From: Rhizobium sp. EC-SD404 | GTDB taxonomy: Bacteria > Pseudomonadota > Alphaproteobacteria > Rhizobiales > Rhizobiaceae | Direction: 5' to 3' | Length of the DNA: 64,000 nucleotides | NCBI RefSeq assembly: GCF_902498825.1 | Contig: NZ_LR701459.1 | Location: 248,001-312,000 of the forward strand | Shown: piece by piece, positions 20,701 to 28,708 of the stretch | How positions within the stretch are numbered: the first letter of the stretch is position 1 | How the letters are laid out: every line of letters begins with the position of its first letter | The notes under the pieces: model-generated | What the model was told of the DNA's origin: nothing | The model's database searches: none | Seen by the model: the letters and a program-made list of their open reading frames with translations, nothing else | Made by a program: the position numbers and the translations under genes

Positions 20701-22527
20701 CTCGGCGCCGCCGGCTGGTTCGAGTTCCATCTCATGCAGCACGACGTCGAATGGTGCGCGATCGTCATTGCGCACGGCAATATCGAAGGTGCGCTCACTG
20801 ATCACGCGGAAGCCCAGGTTTTCGAGAAGCGGAACGCGCCTCGACAGCGCGACTGCCTCCTGCGCGTGGAAAATCTTGAGCGTCAGCCGGCCAGGGTCGC
20901 CTTCCCGGCTCGCCATCAGGTCGATCGCGATCCCGCCGGGCTCGGCGCAGGCGAGGATACGGTCGAGATCGCCAAGCGCCTCGCTCGGGGTGAACCGCTC
21001 ACGAAACGCCTGCGACACATCGAGAAGGGGCGCGTCCGGCGCCTTTTCCATCGCGAACCGGTCTTCCCAGCGCGTGACGATCGCGCGGATGTCCTGCTCG
21101 AGCTTTTCCTGCGCGACACGTGGGGTCTTGCCGCCGCGCCGCCCGACGATGAAATGGACGCGGGCGACATTGCCTTCGGGAAAGGCCGGGTAATAGGCTG
21201 ATACGTGACCGTCGAAGCGCTCGGCCAGGGCAGCGCCGATGCGTTCGCGCACGTCGGAATCATACTGGTCGCGCGGCACATAGACGATCACGGAAACGAA
21301 CCGGTCGAACCGGTCGATGCGTGCAAGAACGCGCACGCGAGGACGATCGGAAAGCTCGTTGATCTGGACGCAGTAATCCACCAGCGTATCGACGTCGATC
21401 TGGAAAAGATCATCACGCGGGTAGGATTCCAGCGTGTTGAACAGCATCTTGCCGGAATGGCTTTCGGGGTCGAAGCCGAGCTTGTCGACGACCGCCTCGA
21501 CCTTGGTGCGCAGGAGCGGGATTTCGGTGACCGAGCGGGTGTAGGCGGTGGAGGTGAAGAGCCCCACGATGCGCAACTCGCCGCTGACCTCGCCGGCCTC
21601 GTCGAAGAGCTTCACGCCGATATAGTCCATGTAGGCGCGGCGGTGGACCTGCGAGCGGGTGTTGGCCTTGGTGACGATCAGCCAGTCGGGACCTTCCAGA
21701 AACGCCACGATTTCAGGAGTGGTCGTGACATGGTCCTTGCCGAGGCGCAGCACACGCATGTCCGGATCGGCCAGAATGCCGATGCCGTCTTCGGCCGCGC
21801 GCTCCACTTTCGCCTCGCCGCCATCGGCGGAATAGACGTAGTCGCGCATGCCGAGGAAAGTGAAGTTTCCTTCCCGCAGCCAGTCGAGGAAGGCAAGTGC
21901 TTCGCGTCGTTCGTCGGCCCTTGCCGTGGTCTTGGCACGCTTCATCGTCGCCATGGCGCGCTCGAGCTTGTCGAGCATCGGCCGCCAATCGCCGACCGCA
22001 GCATGAACCTGGCCGAGGACCTCCCTCAGATTGGCGATCAACCGTTCCGCCTCACTGGTGGAGAGGGCGGGGAGATGCACCTGAATGTGGCTGACGCGCT
22101 TGTCTTGCGGGCAGTCGGAAGTGCCTGTCACGAGCTGAATGCGGTCGATGTTTCTCGTGTCGAGGATCGGGTGGACGGCGAGGAACAGCGTGCGATGGCT
22201 GGCCGCAACGGCGCCGATCACCGAATCATAGAGGAAGGGCATGTTGCGATCGGTGACGGACAGCACCGAGATGGCCTGGCCTTCGACGCTGAGGCCTTCC
22301 GGGTTGGCGATCGTGATTCGCGCGGCGTGGTCTTCGAAAGCCGCGATCTCACTTCGTGCATGGATCGCCATGGCAGCCAGATCCGCATCGGAATAATGCG
22401 CGAGATCGTCGCTAGCGGCGCGCCCGTAGAGCACGACCGGATCGACGAAGGGTCGCTCCTGTGCATCGAGGACGAGTTTGATCGCCGCGAGCTTGCGGTC
22501 GCGCTTCGGATTCTTGCGGAAGGCCAA
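17728..22527 (-). CDS. Large NAD-dependent glutamate dehydrogenase (about 180 kDa type)
   Basis: Oxidative deamination of glutamate to 2-oxoglutarate and ammonia, cytosolic, mainly catabolic. At 1599 residues it is of the L-180 GDH class. The N-terminal 700 residues hold ACT-like regulatory domains (ITIANPEGLSVEGQAISV, TVEAVVDKL-type segments). The central catalytic domain shows MRFGPVARGGLRWSDRPEDYR, VPVGAKGGFFPKRLP and VGDMSGDVFGNGMLLSKHI; a helical C-terminal domain follows. No ATG fits: the start is TTG at 22527, with GGGGAG 8 nt upstream. Divergent from the peroxidase-like gene. Confidence 0.95.
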   Translation of the reverse strand: MAFRKNPKRDRKLAAIKLVLDAQERPFVDPVVLYGRAASDDLAHYSDADLAAMAIHARSEIAAFEDHAARITIANPEGLSVEGQAISVLSVTDRNMPFLYDSVIGAVAASHRTLFLAVHPILDTRNIDRIQLVTGTSDCPQDKRVSHIQVHLPALSTSEAERLIANLREVLGQVHAAVGDWRPMLDKLERAMATMKRAKTTARADERREALAFLDWLREGNFTFLGMRDYVYSADGGEAKVERAAEDGIGILADPDMRVLRLGKDHVTTTPEIVAFLEGPDWLIVTKANTRSQVHRRAYMDYIGVKLFDEAGEVSGELRIVGLFTSTAYTRSVTEIPLLRTKVEAVVDKLGFDPESHSGKMLFNTLESYPRDDLFQIDVDTLVDYCVQINELSDRPRVRVLARIDRFDRFVSVIVYVPRDQYDSDVRERIGAALAERFDGHVSAYYPAFPEGNVARVHFIVGRRGGKTPRVAQEKLEQDIRAIVTRWEDRFAMEKAPDAPLLDVSQAFRERFTPSEALGDLDRILACAEPGGIAIDLMASREGDPGRLTLKIFHAQEAVALSRRVPLLENLGFRVISERTFDIAVRNDDRAPFDVVLHEMELEPAGGAEASADERLDMVENAFLKAWHGETDNDAFNMLVLGAGLDARRVVVLRAYARYLRQLGSTYSQTYIAGTLGRYPDIASLLYQLFEARFALDVALDKRDRHVAALRKKIAAALEAVTRLEDDRILRRYENAIMATLRTNYFQTEEDGQPRRTLAFKVNPRALDAAPAPRPFREIFVYGSEVEGVHMRFGPVARGGLRWSDRPEDYRTEVLGLVKAQQVKNAVIVPVGAKGGFFPKRLPETGDRNTIFEAGKSAYKTFIRTLLSVTDNIDGDAVVPPKDVVRHDGDDPYFVVAADKGTATFSDTANAISQERGFWLDDAFASGGSAGYDHKKMGITARGAWETAKRHFREMNIDIQSTPFSVAGVGDMSGDVFGNGMLLSKHIRLIAAFDHRDIIIDPDPDTAKSFEERQRLFDLPRSSWQDYDRARLSKGGMIVSRSEKSVKLTPEAARAIGLATTIASPPEIMTAILKVPVDLLWFGGIGTYVKAAEENDADVGDRANDAIRVTAGEVGAKVIGEGANLGVTQRGRIAYALAGGRCNSDAIDNSAGVNSSDVEVNIKIALASAMRQEKLTRTERNRLLVSMTDDVARLVLRNNYLQSLAISLQERAGADASPQLAELMDGMERAGRLDRKVETLPDRQLFEERQRNGKPLTRPEIGVLLSYAKIGLFDDLMASSLPADAYFMPTLKSYFPKRMQRDFGDEIAGHRLNEEIVATELANAVINRGGPAFVSMFADIGGAMPGDVVRAFVIARDGLELEALYDRIDALDGKIDGRDQNTLYAAVGFALAMTTGRILRSMDRSQPLADKVAAIRDAARALKPTIEQALSPFLREETARQRESFEQTGAPADLARDLALLQTLVLVPEIEEIARACGVDLKKASRQFFAVNDIFRIGRIEAAALRIDDRDRYATLALARNLNAIHAARRTITTAAISGFADERNPVEAWIASDRIRVERLRDQIMALAEDSAFDMSRLTVAAGMLSDVAPQSRPPAGV

Positions 22528-22638
22528 TTCGAATTCTCCCCAAATTCGTCAGTCGAGCGCGCGCCCTTGTGTTTGGCGGAAGCCTATCAGATGAATTGTG
22601 CCGACAAAGTGTGAAGAGATGAAAAAGCGGAGGCTAAA

Positions 22639-23211
22639 ATGGCCGAAACTTCCCAGAAAGTGACCGCACTCGACCTGCCCATGGCGGAACTTGGTCCAGA
22701 GACGAAAGCGTTCTTCGAAAAATGCGTCGAGAAGATCGGTTTCGTGCCGAACGTGCTGCTCGCCTATGCCTTCGATGAAAAGAAGCTGCGGCTGTTCGGC
22801 GAGTTCTACAACGACCTGATGCTTGGCCCGTCGGGCCTTTCCAAACTCGAGCGCGAGATGATCGCCGTGGCTGTCTCAGCCGTGAACCACTGCCATTACT
22901 GCCTCGTCGCGCACGGTGCGGCCGTGCGCCAATTGTCGGGCGATCCTGCCTTCGGCGAAGAGATGGTAACCAATTACCGTGCAGCCATCATGACGGAGAA
23001 GCAGAAGGCCATGCTTGATTTTGCCGTGAAGCTGACCGAGATGCCCGACAAGATCGAGGACGCAGACCGCAGTCTCCTGCGCGAAAATGGCTTTTCGGAG
23101 CGCGACATCTGGGACATTGCTGCTGTCGCCGGTTTCTTCAACATGTCGAACAGGGTTGCGGCGGCGACCGATATGCGCCCCAATGCCGACTATCACGCGC
23201 TCGCGCGCTGA
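22639..23211 (+). CDS. Peroxidase-related protein (AhpD/carboxymuconolactone decarboxylase fold)
   Basis: Small 190-residue cytosolic protein of the AhpD-like superfamily, peroxidase-related branch. The conserved redox centre is NHCHYCLVAHG near residues 84-94 with the CxxC pair and the following histidine, and REMIAVAVSAVN precedes it. The physiological substrate is unknown; a thiol-dependent peroxidase role is inferred. GGAGG 5 nt before the ATG at 22639 sets the start. It begins a three-gene group with a small membrane protein (25-nt gap) and pdxY. Confidence 0.88.
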   Translation: MAETSQKVTALDLPMAELGPETKAFFEKCVEKIGFVPNVLLAYAFDEKKLRLFGEFYNDLMLGPSGLSKLEREMIAVAVSAVNHCHYCLVAHGAAVRQLSGDPAFGEEMVTNYRAAIMTEKQKAMLDFAVKLTEMPDKIEDADRSLLRENGFSERDIWDIAAVAGFFNMSNRVAAATDMRPNADYHALAR

Positions 23212-23236
23212 AGCGCGCAAAAGGGGAGCCGTTTCC

Positions 23237-23479
23237 ATGCGAGACGATGACAAGGAACGCCGCCAGGCGAAGCGCGATCTCGATCGTCTCGGCAACGAAG
23301 GCGGCATCTTCGGATCGCCTGCCATGCGCAGCAAGGCGCGCTCGGTGCGTGACCATTTCGCAGCCGGCGACGCGGACCAGAACGACCCGATCGAGGTGGC
23401 GGCGACGCGGACCGGTCGTATCCTCGCCCTTCTGGCATTCGTGCTGCTTGCTCTCTGGCTCTTCTCCGCCTACGCCTGA
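23237..23479 (+). CDS. Small single-pass membrane protein, unknown function
   Basis: 80-residue protein: a charged, probably helical N-terminal part (MRDDDKERRQAKRDLDRLG) and one C-terminal hydrophobic segment, ILALLAFVLLALWLFSAYA, that would anchor it in the inner membrane with the N-terminus cytoplasmic. I do not recognise a named family. AAGGGGAG lies 7-14 nt before the ATG. The position between the peroxidase-like gene and pdxY, with gaps of 25 and 5 nt, suggests one operon. Confidence 0.75.
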   Translation: MRDDDKERRQAKRDLDRLGNEGGIFGSPAMRSKARSVRDHFAAGDADQNDPIEVAATRTGRILALLAFVLLALWLFSAYA

Positions 23480-23484
23480 TTTCC

Positions 23485-24369
23485 ATGCCCAACGACGCCC
23501 CAGCCGACCGCAAGGCGGTCATCGTCATTTCAAGCCATGTGGTGCGCGGATCGGTCGGTAACCGAGCCGCGGTGTTTGCGCTTGAATCGCTCGGTCACCC
23601 GGTCTGGGCGCTGCCGACGGTGATCCTGCCGTTCCACCCCGGCCACGGACCATCGACGCGCTATCCGGTGGAAGCAGATGCTTTTTCCAGAATGATCGAC
23701 GATCTGATCGCCTCTCCCTGGCTTGGCGAAGTGGGTGCGGTTCTCTCCGGCTATCTCGGCACAGCGGATCAGGCGCGCCCGATCGCCCGGCTGGTGGAGG
23801 CGGTGAAGGCGCGGTCTCCCGATGCCACCTATCTCTGCGACCCGGTGATGGGCGATCTTGGCGGGCTCTACGTACCGGAAGCCACCGCGACAGCGATCCG
23901 CGACATCCTGATGCCGCTCGCGACGATTGCCACACCGAACCGCTACGAGCTCGCACACATGGCGGGCGCGACGCTCGACGACAATTCGGCAATCATGGAA
24001 GCGGCGCTCTCGCTCGGCCCGAAGCGGGTGCTGGTCACCTCGGCGGTTCCCATGATGGCGGGCGGTATCGGCAATCTGCTTTTGACCGACCGACACGCCT
24101 TCCTGGCGGAACATCGCGCAATCGAGCGACCGCCGAACGGGCTCGGCGATCTGCTGGCAGCGGTGTTTCTGTCACGCCTGATGAGCGGTGACGGCGACGA
24201 GAAGGCGCTCCAGGCCGCAACGGCATCTGTCTTCGAGGTGCTTGCCCGGACGGTGAAGCGCGGTGCGGACGAACTGACGCTGGAGAGTGACGCCAACTCG
24301 CTCATTCGGCCGATGGCGCTCGTGCACACCCGCCGCCTCGTCCATCCGGCCCAGCGACGAAGGCTCTAG
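23485..24369 (+). CDS. pdxY: Pyridoxal kinase
   Basis: ATP-dependent phosphorylation of pyridoxal to PLP (salvage pathway). The 294-residue product carries the ribokinase-like PdxK/PdxY pattern: ISSHVVRGSVGNRAAVFALE at the N-terminus, YLCDPVMGDLGGLYV near residue 112, TPNRYELAHM, and the C-terminal catalytic region NGLGDLLAAVFLSRL, where the expected GTGD is PNGLGD. The gene stop codon TAG is also the first three bases of an intergenic repeat. Last gene of the peroxidase-like operon. Confidence 0.9.
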   Translation: MPNDAPADRKAVIVISSHVVRGSVGNRAAVFALESLGHPVWALPTVILPFHPGHGPSTRYPVEADAFSRMIDDLIASPWLGEVGAVLSGYLGTADQARPIARLVEAVKARSPDATYLCDPVMGDLGGLYVPEATATAIRDILMPLATIATPNRYELAHMAGATLDDNSAIMEAALSLGPKRVLVTSAVPMMAGGIGNLLLTDRHAFLAEHRAIERPPNGLGDLLAAVFLSRLMSGDGDEKALQAATASVFEVLARTVKRGADELTLESDANSLIRPMALVHTRRLVHPAQRRRL

Positions 24370-24469
24370 AGCAATTTCGCATTTCTTCGAACTGCTCAAT
24401 CACTCCATGTCTTGATTTGTCGCGTTTCCGAACGGCGAACCGGTTTCCACTTCACCTGGAAACGCTCTA
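24367..24469 (+). repeat. 103-bp rhizobial-type intergenic mosaic repeat, copy B
   Basis: Begins TAGAGCAATTTCGC and ends GGAAACGCTCTA, same length and orientation as the copy at 15544-15646. The second half is nearly identical (GATTTGTCGCGTTTCC, GAACCGG, CCACTT, CCTGGA). The first bases coincide with the pdxY stop codon, so the element is inserted flush with the coding end. Confidence 0.8.
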
Positions 24470-24533
24470 GACCGGCTCGATGGCGGTGCGTTAGAACGCG
24501 TTCGTCGTGCCGGACATCGCATTTGAGCAATCG

Positions 24534-24542
24534 TGTGGATAA
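24534..24542 (-). promoter_or_regulatory. Perfect DnaA box upstream of carbonic anhydrase gene
   Basis: TGTGGATAA on the plus strand is the complement of the DnaA consensus TTATCCACA. It ends 9 nt before the ATG at 24552. A single box may occur by chance in 64 kb. Confidence 0.35.
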
Positions 24543-24551
24543 GCAAAAATC

Positions 24552-25193
24552 ATGACGCAGTTTCCATCTGAGCTTTTGGGCGGCTACCGCAATTTCATGG
24601 CGGGGCGCTATACCGACGAACGCGAACGCTATCGCAAGCTTGCCGAAAGCGGGCAGAAGCCGAAAACGATGGTGGTGGCCTGTTGCGATTCCCGCGCCGC
24701 GCCCGAAACCATCTTCGACATGGGTCCGGGCGAACTGTTCGTCGTGCGCAACGTGGCGAACCTTGTTCCGCCCTATACGCCGGACGGCGAGCACCATGGC
24801 ACCTCGGCTGCGCTGGAATTCGCCGTTCAGGCGCTTAAAATCCGGGAAATTCTCGTGCTCGGACATGGCCGCTGCGGCGGCATCCAGGCGGCGCTCAATC
24901 CGGAGAGCGAGCCGCTCTCACCGGGCGACTTCATCGGCAGCTGGATGGGGATGCTGAAGCCGGTCGCCGACGCGATGCTGGGCTATACGACGATGACGGC
25001 CGGGGAACGTCAGACGGCGCTCGAGCGCGTCTCGATCCGCAATTCGATCAACAACCTCAGAACCTTCCCGTGCGTGAAGATTCTGGAAGACCAGGGCCGG
25101 CTCAAACTGCACGGCGCCTGGTTCGACATTTCATCCGGTGAATTGTGGGTCATGGACCCGCAGACCGGGGATTTCCATCGCCCCGATCGTTGA
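24552..25193 (+). CDS. Beta-class carbonic anhydrase
   Basis: Zinc enzyme that interconverts CO2 and bicarbonate, cytosolic. The 213-residue product has the beta-class ligands: C45-D46-S47-R48 (CCDSR), then H105 and C108 in HGRCGG. The intervening VRNVANLVPPY segment is typical. The C-terminal WFDISSGELWVMD is also usual for the family. No strong Shine-Dalgarno precedes the ATG; a DnaA-type box occupies the region instead. Converges on the lytic transglycosylase gene. Confidence 0.95.
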   Translation: MTQFPSELLGGYRNFMAGRYTDERERYRKLAESGQKPKTMVVACCDSRAAPETIFDMGPGELFVVRNVANLVPPYTPDGEHHGTSAALEFAVQALKIREILVLGHGRCGGIQAALNPESEPLSPGDFIGSWMGMLKPVADAMLGYTTMTAGERQTALERVSIRNSINNLRTFPCVKILEDQGRLKLHGAWFDISSGELWVMDPQTGDFHRPDR

Positions 25194-25208
25194 TCGTTCG
25201 CCAGCGGC

Positions 25209-26033
25209 TCAGCCGTCGATCCGCTGGGCGATGATTGCGATTGCCTGCTGGTAGACGGTCGCCGCATTCCAGGCCTCGATGGCGCGGAAATTGGGTTCGC
25301 CCTGCTGGTAGCCGGCACCCGGCTGCCAGCCGTGCGAGCGCAGGAAATTGGCAGTCGAAGCGAGCGCGTCGGCACGCGAATTGATCAGGTCGCGACGGCC
25401 GTCGCCATCGGCATCTACGGCGTAAAGCACGTAGTTGGACGGCAGGAACTGCGTCTGGCCCAGTTCGCCATGGCCGGCGCCGCGCATCTGGCCGGGCGTC
25501 AGCTCGCCGCTCTGCACGATCTGCAGGGCCGCGTAGAGCTCACGCTTGAAGAATTCCGAACGCCGGCAATCGTAGGCGAGCGTTGCGAGCGCGGACATGG
25601 CGCTCTGGTCGCCCATGAACTTCCCGAACGCGGTTTCCATGCCCCAGATCGCGATGATCACGCCGGACGGGACGCCGTAGCTGTTCTCGATCGAAGCAAA
25701 CAGGCTGGCGTTCTGTTCCTTGAGGCGACGCCCTTGGGACACGATCGCGTCGGCGCCGCGCTTCTGCATGAATTCGTCGAGCGAGAGCCGGAAGCTGCGC
25801 TGGTTGCGGTCGAGCGAGATCGTCTGCGTGGCATACGAAAGGCCCGAGAACGACGTCTGCAGCGTTTCCGCCTGAATGCCGCTCGCTTGGGCCTCGGCGG
25901 CGAACTGGTTCACCCAATTTGAAAATCCGGATGCATCATTGCCGCAGGTCTGTGCATTGGCAGCACCTGCCATCGAGAGAGTAATGACGCTGGCGGCAAG
26001 CGCGCCGAAATACCGCTTGAAGAGAACGCGCAT
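25209..26033 (-). CDS. Periplasmic lytic murein transglycosylase (MltB-like, SLT_2)
   Basis: Cleaves peptidoglycan between MurNAc and GlcNAc with formation of 1,6-anhydro ends. The 274-residue product starts with a Sec signal peptide (MRVLFKRYFGALAASVITLS.. cleaved after AANA), so it is soluble periplasmic rather than a lipoprotein. The MltB-type catalytic Glu is E133 in AIWGMETAFG, followed by GHGELGQTQFLPSNY, DGDGRRDL and the end WNAATVYQQAIAIIA. The start at 26033 has AGGAA about 8 nt upstream; the longer frame would bury the signal peptide. Confidence 0.92.
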   Translation of the reverse strand: MRVLFKRYFGALAASVITLSMAGAANAQTCGNDASGFSNWVNQFAAEAQASGIQAETLQTSFSGLSYATQTISLDRNQRSFRLSLDEFMQKRGADAIVSQGRRLKEQNASLFASIENSYGVPSGVIIAIWGMETAFGKFMGDQSAMSALATLAYDCRRSEFFKRELYAALQIVQSGELTPGQMRGAGHGELGQTQFLPSNYVLYAVDADGDGRRDLINSRADALASTANFLRSHGWQPGAGYQQGEPNFRAIEAWNAATVYQQAIAIIAQRIDG

Positions 26034-26172
26034 GTCTTCGTTTCCTGTTGTGAAAGAATTCTGCCAGAGGGGCGCAGCCGACACAATCGCGAGAGGCAAG
26101 CGCCTGCGATGGATGACCCTGTGCGCACGACGCTAATGCAGGAGGGTTAAGAATTTTGTGACGTGGAAAAGC

Positions 26173-26208
26173 AAATGGGCCCGCGTCAATGCGACGGCGG
26201 GCCCATTT
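26173..26208 (-). terminator. Intrinsic terminator downstream of asd
   Basis: Perfect 12-bp stem AAATGGGCCCGC / GCGGGCCCATTT with a 12-nt loop, beginning 20 nt after the asd stop. On the minus strand the stem is followed by GCTTTTCC. Confidence 0.8.
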
Positions 26209-26228
26209 CGTTCAGTTCCGTTCAGCTG

Positions 26229-27263
26229 TCACGCGGCGCGCTGGCGCGGCTTCACCAGACCACGATTGACCAGCAGTTCCGCGATCTGGATCGTGTTCAA
26301 CGCAGCGCCTTTGCGCAAATTGTCCGAGACGACCCAAATGTTGAGCCCGTAGTCGACGGTCGGATCCTCGCGGATGCGCGAAATGAACGTCGCGTCTTCG
26401 CCGGCACACTCATAAGGCGTGATGTAGCCACCGTCTTCGCGCTTATCGATGACCTGGCAGCCCGGCGCGTCGCGCAGGATGTCACGTGCCTGATCGGCCG
26501 TCATTTCGCTTTCGAACTCGATGTTGATCGCCTCGGCATGGCCGATGAAGACCGGGACACGCACGGCGGTGCAGGTGACCTTGATCTTCGGATCGAGCAT
26601 CTTCTTGGTTTCGGCAACGACCTTCCACTCTTCCTTGGTGGAGCCGTCATCCATGAACACGTCGATGTGCGGGATGACGTTGAAGGCGATGCGCTTGGTG
26701 AACTTGCGGTTCTCGATCGGGTCGGCGACGAAGACGGCGCGCGACTGGTTGAAGAGCTCGTCCATGCCTTCCTTGCCGGCACCGGAAACCGACTGGTAGG
26801 TGGAGACGACGATGCGCTTGATGCGCGCAATGTCGTGCAGCGGCTTCAGAGCGACGACGAGCTGTGCCGTCGAGCAGTTCGGATTGGCGATGATGTTCTT
26901 CTTGCGGAAGCCCTCGATCGCATCCGGGTTCACTTCCGGCACGATGAGCGGTACGTCGGCATCGTAGCGCCACGCCGATGAGTTATCGATGACGACGCAA
27001 CCCTGCGCCCCGATCTTCGGCGAGTATTTCTGCGAGATCGCGCCGCCGGCCGACATGATGCAGATGTCGGTATCGGAGAAATCGTAGTTCTCGAGGTTTT
27101 TGACCTTCAGCGTCTTGTCGCCGAACGACACTTCCGTGTTCACCGAACGGCTGGATGCAAGCGCCACGACTTCGCTGACGGGGAACCCGCGCTCGGCGAG
27201 GATGTCCAGCATTTCGCGGCCGACGTTGCCGGTGGCTCCGGCTATGGCGATCTTGAAGCTCAT
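26229..27263 (-). CDS. asd: Aspartate-semialdehyde dehydrogenase
   Basis: Reduces aspartyl phosphate to aspartate semialdehyde with NADPH, the branch point to lysine/DAP, threonine and methionine. The 344-residue product has the nucleotide motif GATGNVG at residues 9-15, the active-site NPNCST with nucleophile C130, and the substrate-binding QSVSGAGKEG and RVPVFIGHAE motifs. AGGAG lies 12 nt before the ATG at 27263, a wide spacing. Ends with a strong terminator. Confidence 0.97.
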   Translation of the reverse strand: MSFKIAIAGATGNVGREMLDILAERGFPVSEVVALASSRSVNTEVSFGDKTLKVKNLENYDFSDTDICIMSAGGAISQKYSPKIGAQGCVVIDNSSAWRYDADVPLIVPEVNPDAIEGFRKKNIIANPNCSTAQLVVALKPLHDIARIKRIVVSTYQSVSGAGKEGMDELFNQSRAVFVADPIENRKFTKRIAFNVIPHIDVFMDDGSTKEEWKVVAETKKMLDPKIKVTCTAVRVPVFIGHAEAINIEFESEMTADQARDILRDAPGCQVIDKREDGGYITPYECAGEDATFISRIREDPTVDYGLNIWVVSDNLRKGAALNTIQIAELLVNRGLVKPRQRAA

Positions 27264-27541
27264 GATCAGTCAAATCTCCTGTCTCTTCTTCGGCGTCGGG
27301 CGCTAGAGCCCGATCGAACCGACCTGACCGGAAGAGAACGGGCAGGGCGGAATTGGCGAAAGTCCCCACCGAGGTTGCCGAGACGACGGCGTCAAACTTT
27401 GAGCGCGCCGATCGCCGTCTCTCATTTGGAGACACGGTTGCTCCGTCGCGCGGGCTGGATGACCTCGGAAAGTGTGTCGTTCTACACCGGTTCGAACAGG
27501 AGTCAAATGCGACGGGCCTCGGTTGGACGCGGCGGAAAGCC

Positions 27542-28708
27542 TCATTCCGACGTGTCCACCGCCTCGCCGACAGCTAACTGAAATCGCTCGAAGCGCTCCA
27601 GTTCCTCGTCGATGATCGGCTGGTGGCGTGGCGGATCGCCGGCATCCGTCCAGACCCAATTTTGGATCAGAAGTTTGTTCTGCTGCCGGTCCGCTTTCAG
27701 GTCGATCGCAGCCACGATCTCGTCACCACAAAGCACCGGCAGGGCGAAGTAGCCGAGCTTGCGCTTCTCCTTGGTGACATACGCCTCGAACAGATGGTCG
27801 TAGCCGAAGAAAGCGGCGGTGCGCTTGCGCTGGATGATCAGGGGATCGAACGGCGAGAGGATGTGCGTTAGTTCGGGCGTCGGCGGCAGTTGCTCGATCG
27901 TTTCCGGCTTCGCCCAGTAGGCGGTCTTGGCGGCACCTTCGATGGAAACGCCGACCAGTTTGCGGGCGCGCACCCGCTGCTCGATCTTTTGCGCGACGGC
28001 AGCTTTTCGCGGAGCGGCGAGGTAGCAGATCGAGTCGAGGCTGACGATGCCCTGCGCGGTCAGTGCACGGTCGATCAGGTAGTCGACGATTTGATTTTCC
28101 GTCGCCGGGCGCGGGGATCGGTCCCAGCCGAAGTGCCGATCCATGAGGTCATAGGTCTTGACCATGCCGGCACGGCCCGCAATCGCCAGCTGGCCGTTGT
28201 AGAAACCCCTCTGAAGGGCCTTCTTCGAAGGCTTGCGACTGGCCCAGAGATGTTCCTTCTCGACCGGTTCTTCGTCGATATCGCGGATCGACAATGGCCC
28301 TTCACGCCGAACGCGACCGATCGCTTTCTTCAGCTCCGCCGGCGTAACGCTCGATGACCAGCGCACCGGATTGTCCCGGTGGTCCTTCATCGCAGGCAGG
28401 AAAAACTTCAGGTCGCGCGTCGGCACGTATGACAGAGCGTGTGTCCAGTATTCGAAGACGGTCTTGTCGATAGACTGAGCGACATTGAGATCGGCGCGCC
28501 GATAGGCGGGTATTCGGTTGAAGAGAATATGATGATGGCAGCGTTCGATCACGTTGATCGTGTCGATCTGCACATAGCCGAGATGCTCAACGGCAAGGCG
28601 GACGGCTTCGGGTCCCTGTCCAAACGGCGCTGCGACATCGAGCTTCTGTGCGCCGATCCAGACGGCCCGCGCATGGTGCTGCGAAAATTGAACGGGGCGC
28701 CGTGCCAT
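27542..28708 (-). CDS. Winged-helix DNA glycosylase of the YcaQ/AlkZ family
   Basis: Predicted DNA glycosylase for interstrand crosslinks or alkylated bases. The 388-residue product has tandem winged-helix domains of the HTH_42 family. Its QxD motif Q47-I48-D49 (GYVQIDTINVIERC) matches the catalytic QxD of E. coli YcaQ rather than the QxQ of AlkZ. It continues with HALSYVPTRDLKFF and a C-terminal YFALPVLCGDEIVAAIDLKADRQ segment. The ATG overlaps the stop of the upstream VOC gene by one base (TGATG), so translation is coupled. The frame is open 92 codons further up, inside the VOC gene; that part is not coding. Confidence 0.88.
   Translation of the reverse strand: MARRPVQFSQHHARAVWIGAQKLDVAAPFGQGPEAVRLAVEHLGYVQIDTINVIERCHHHILFNRIPAYRRADLNVAQSIDKTVFEYWTHALSYVPTRDLKFFLPAMKDHRDNPVRWSSSVTPAELKKAIGRVRREGPLSIRDIDEEPVEKEHLWASRKPSKKALQRGFYNGQLAIAGRAGMVKTYDLMDRHFGWDRSPRPATENQIVDYLIDRALTAQGIVSLDSICYLAAPRKAAVAQKIEQRVRARKLVGVSIEGAAKTAYWAKPETIEQLPPTPELTHILSPFDPLIIQRKRTAAFFGYDHLFEAYVTKEKRKLGYFALPVLCGDEIVAAIDLKADRQQNKLLIQNWVWTDAGDPPRHQPIIDEELERFERFQLAVGEAVDTSE

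Noticed and set aside
18187..21201. Very long open frame (about 1004 codons) on the plus strand opposite glutamate dehydrogenase.
   Set aside because: It lies wholly inside the conserved GDH gene, is antisense, and its translation shows no recognisable domain. Long antisense frames are common at this GC content.
24534..24542. DnaA box as a sign of a replication origin.
   Set aside because: Only one box; no AT-rich unwinding region and no origin-linked genes such as dnaA, hemE or parAB in the window.
27264..27541. Open frames in the 278-nt gap between asd and the YcaQ-like gene.
   Set aside because: No ribosome site, family match or terminator; treated as the asd upstream region with nothing further visible.
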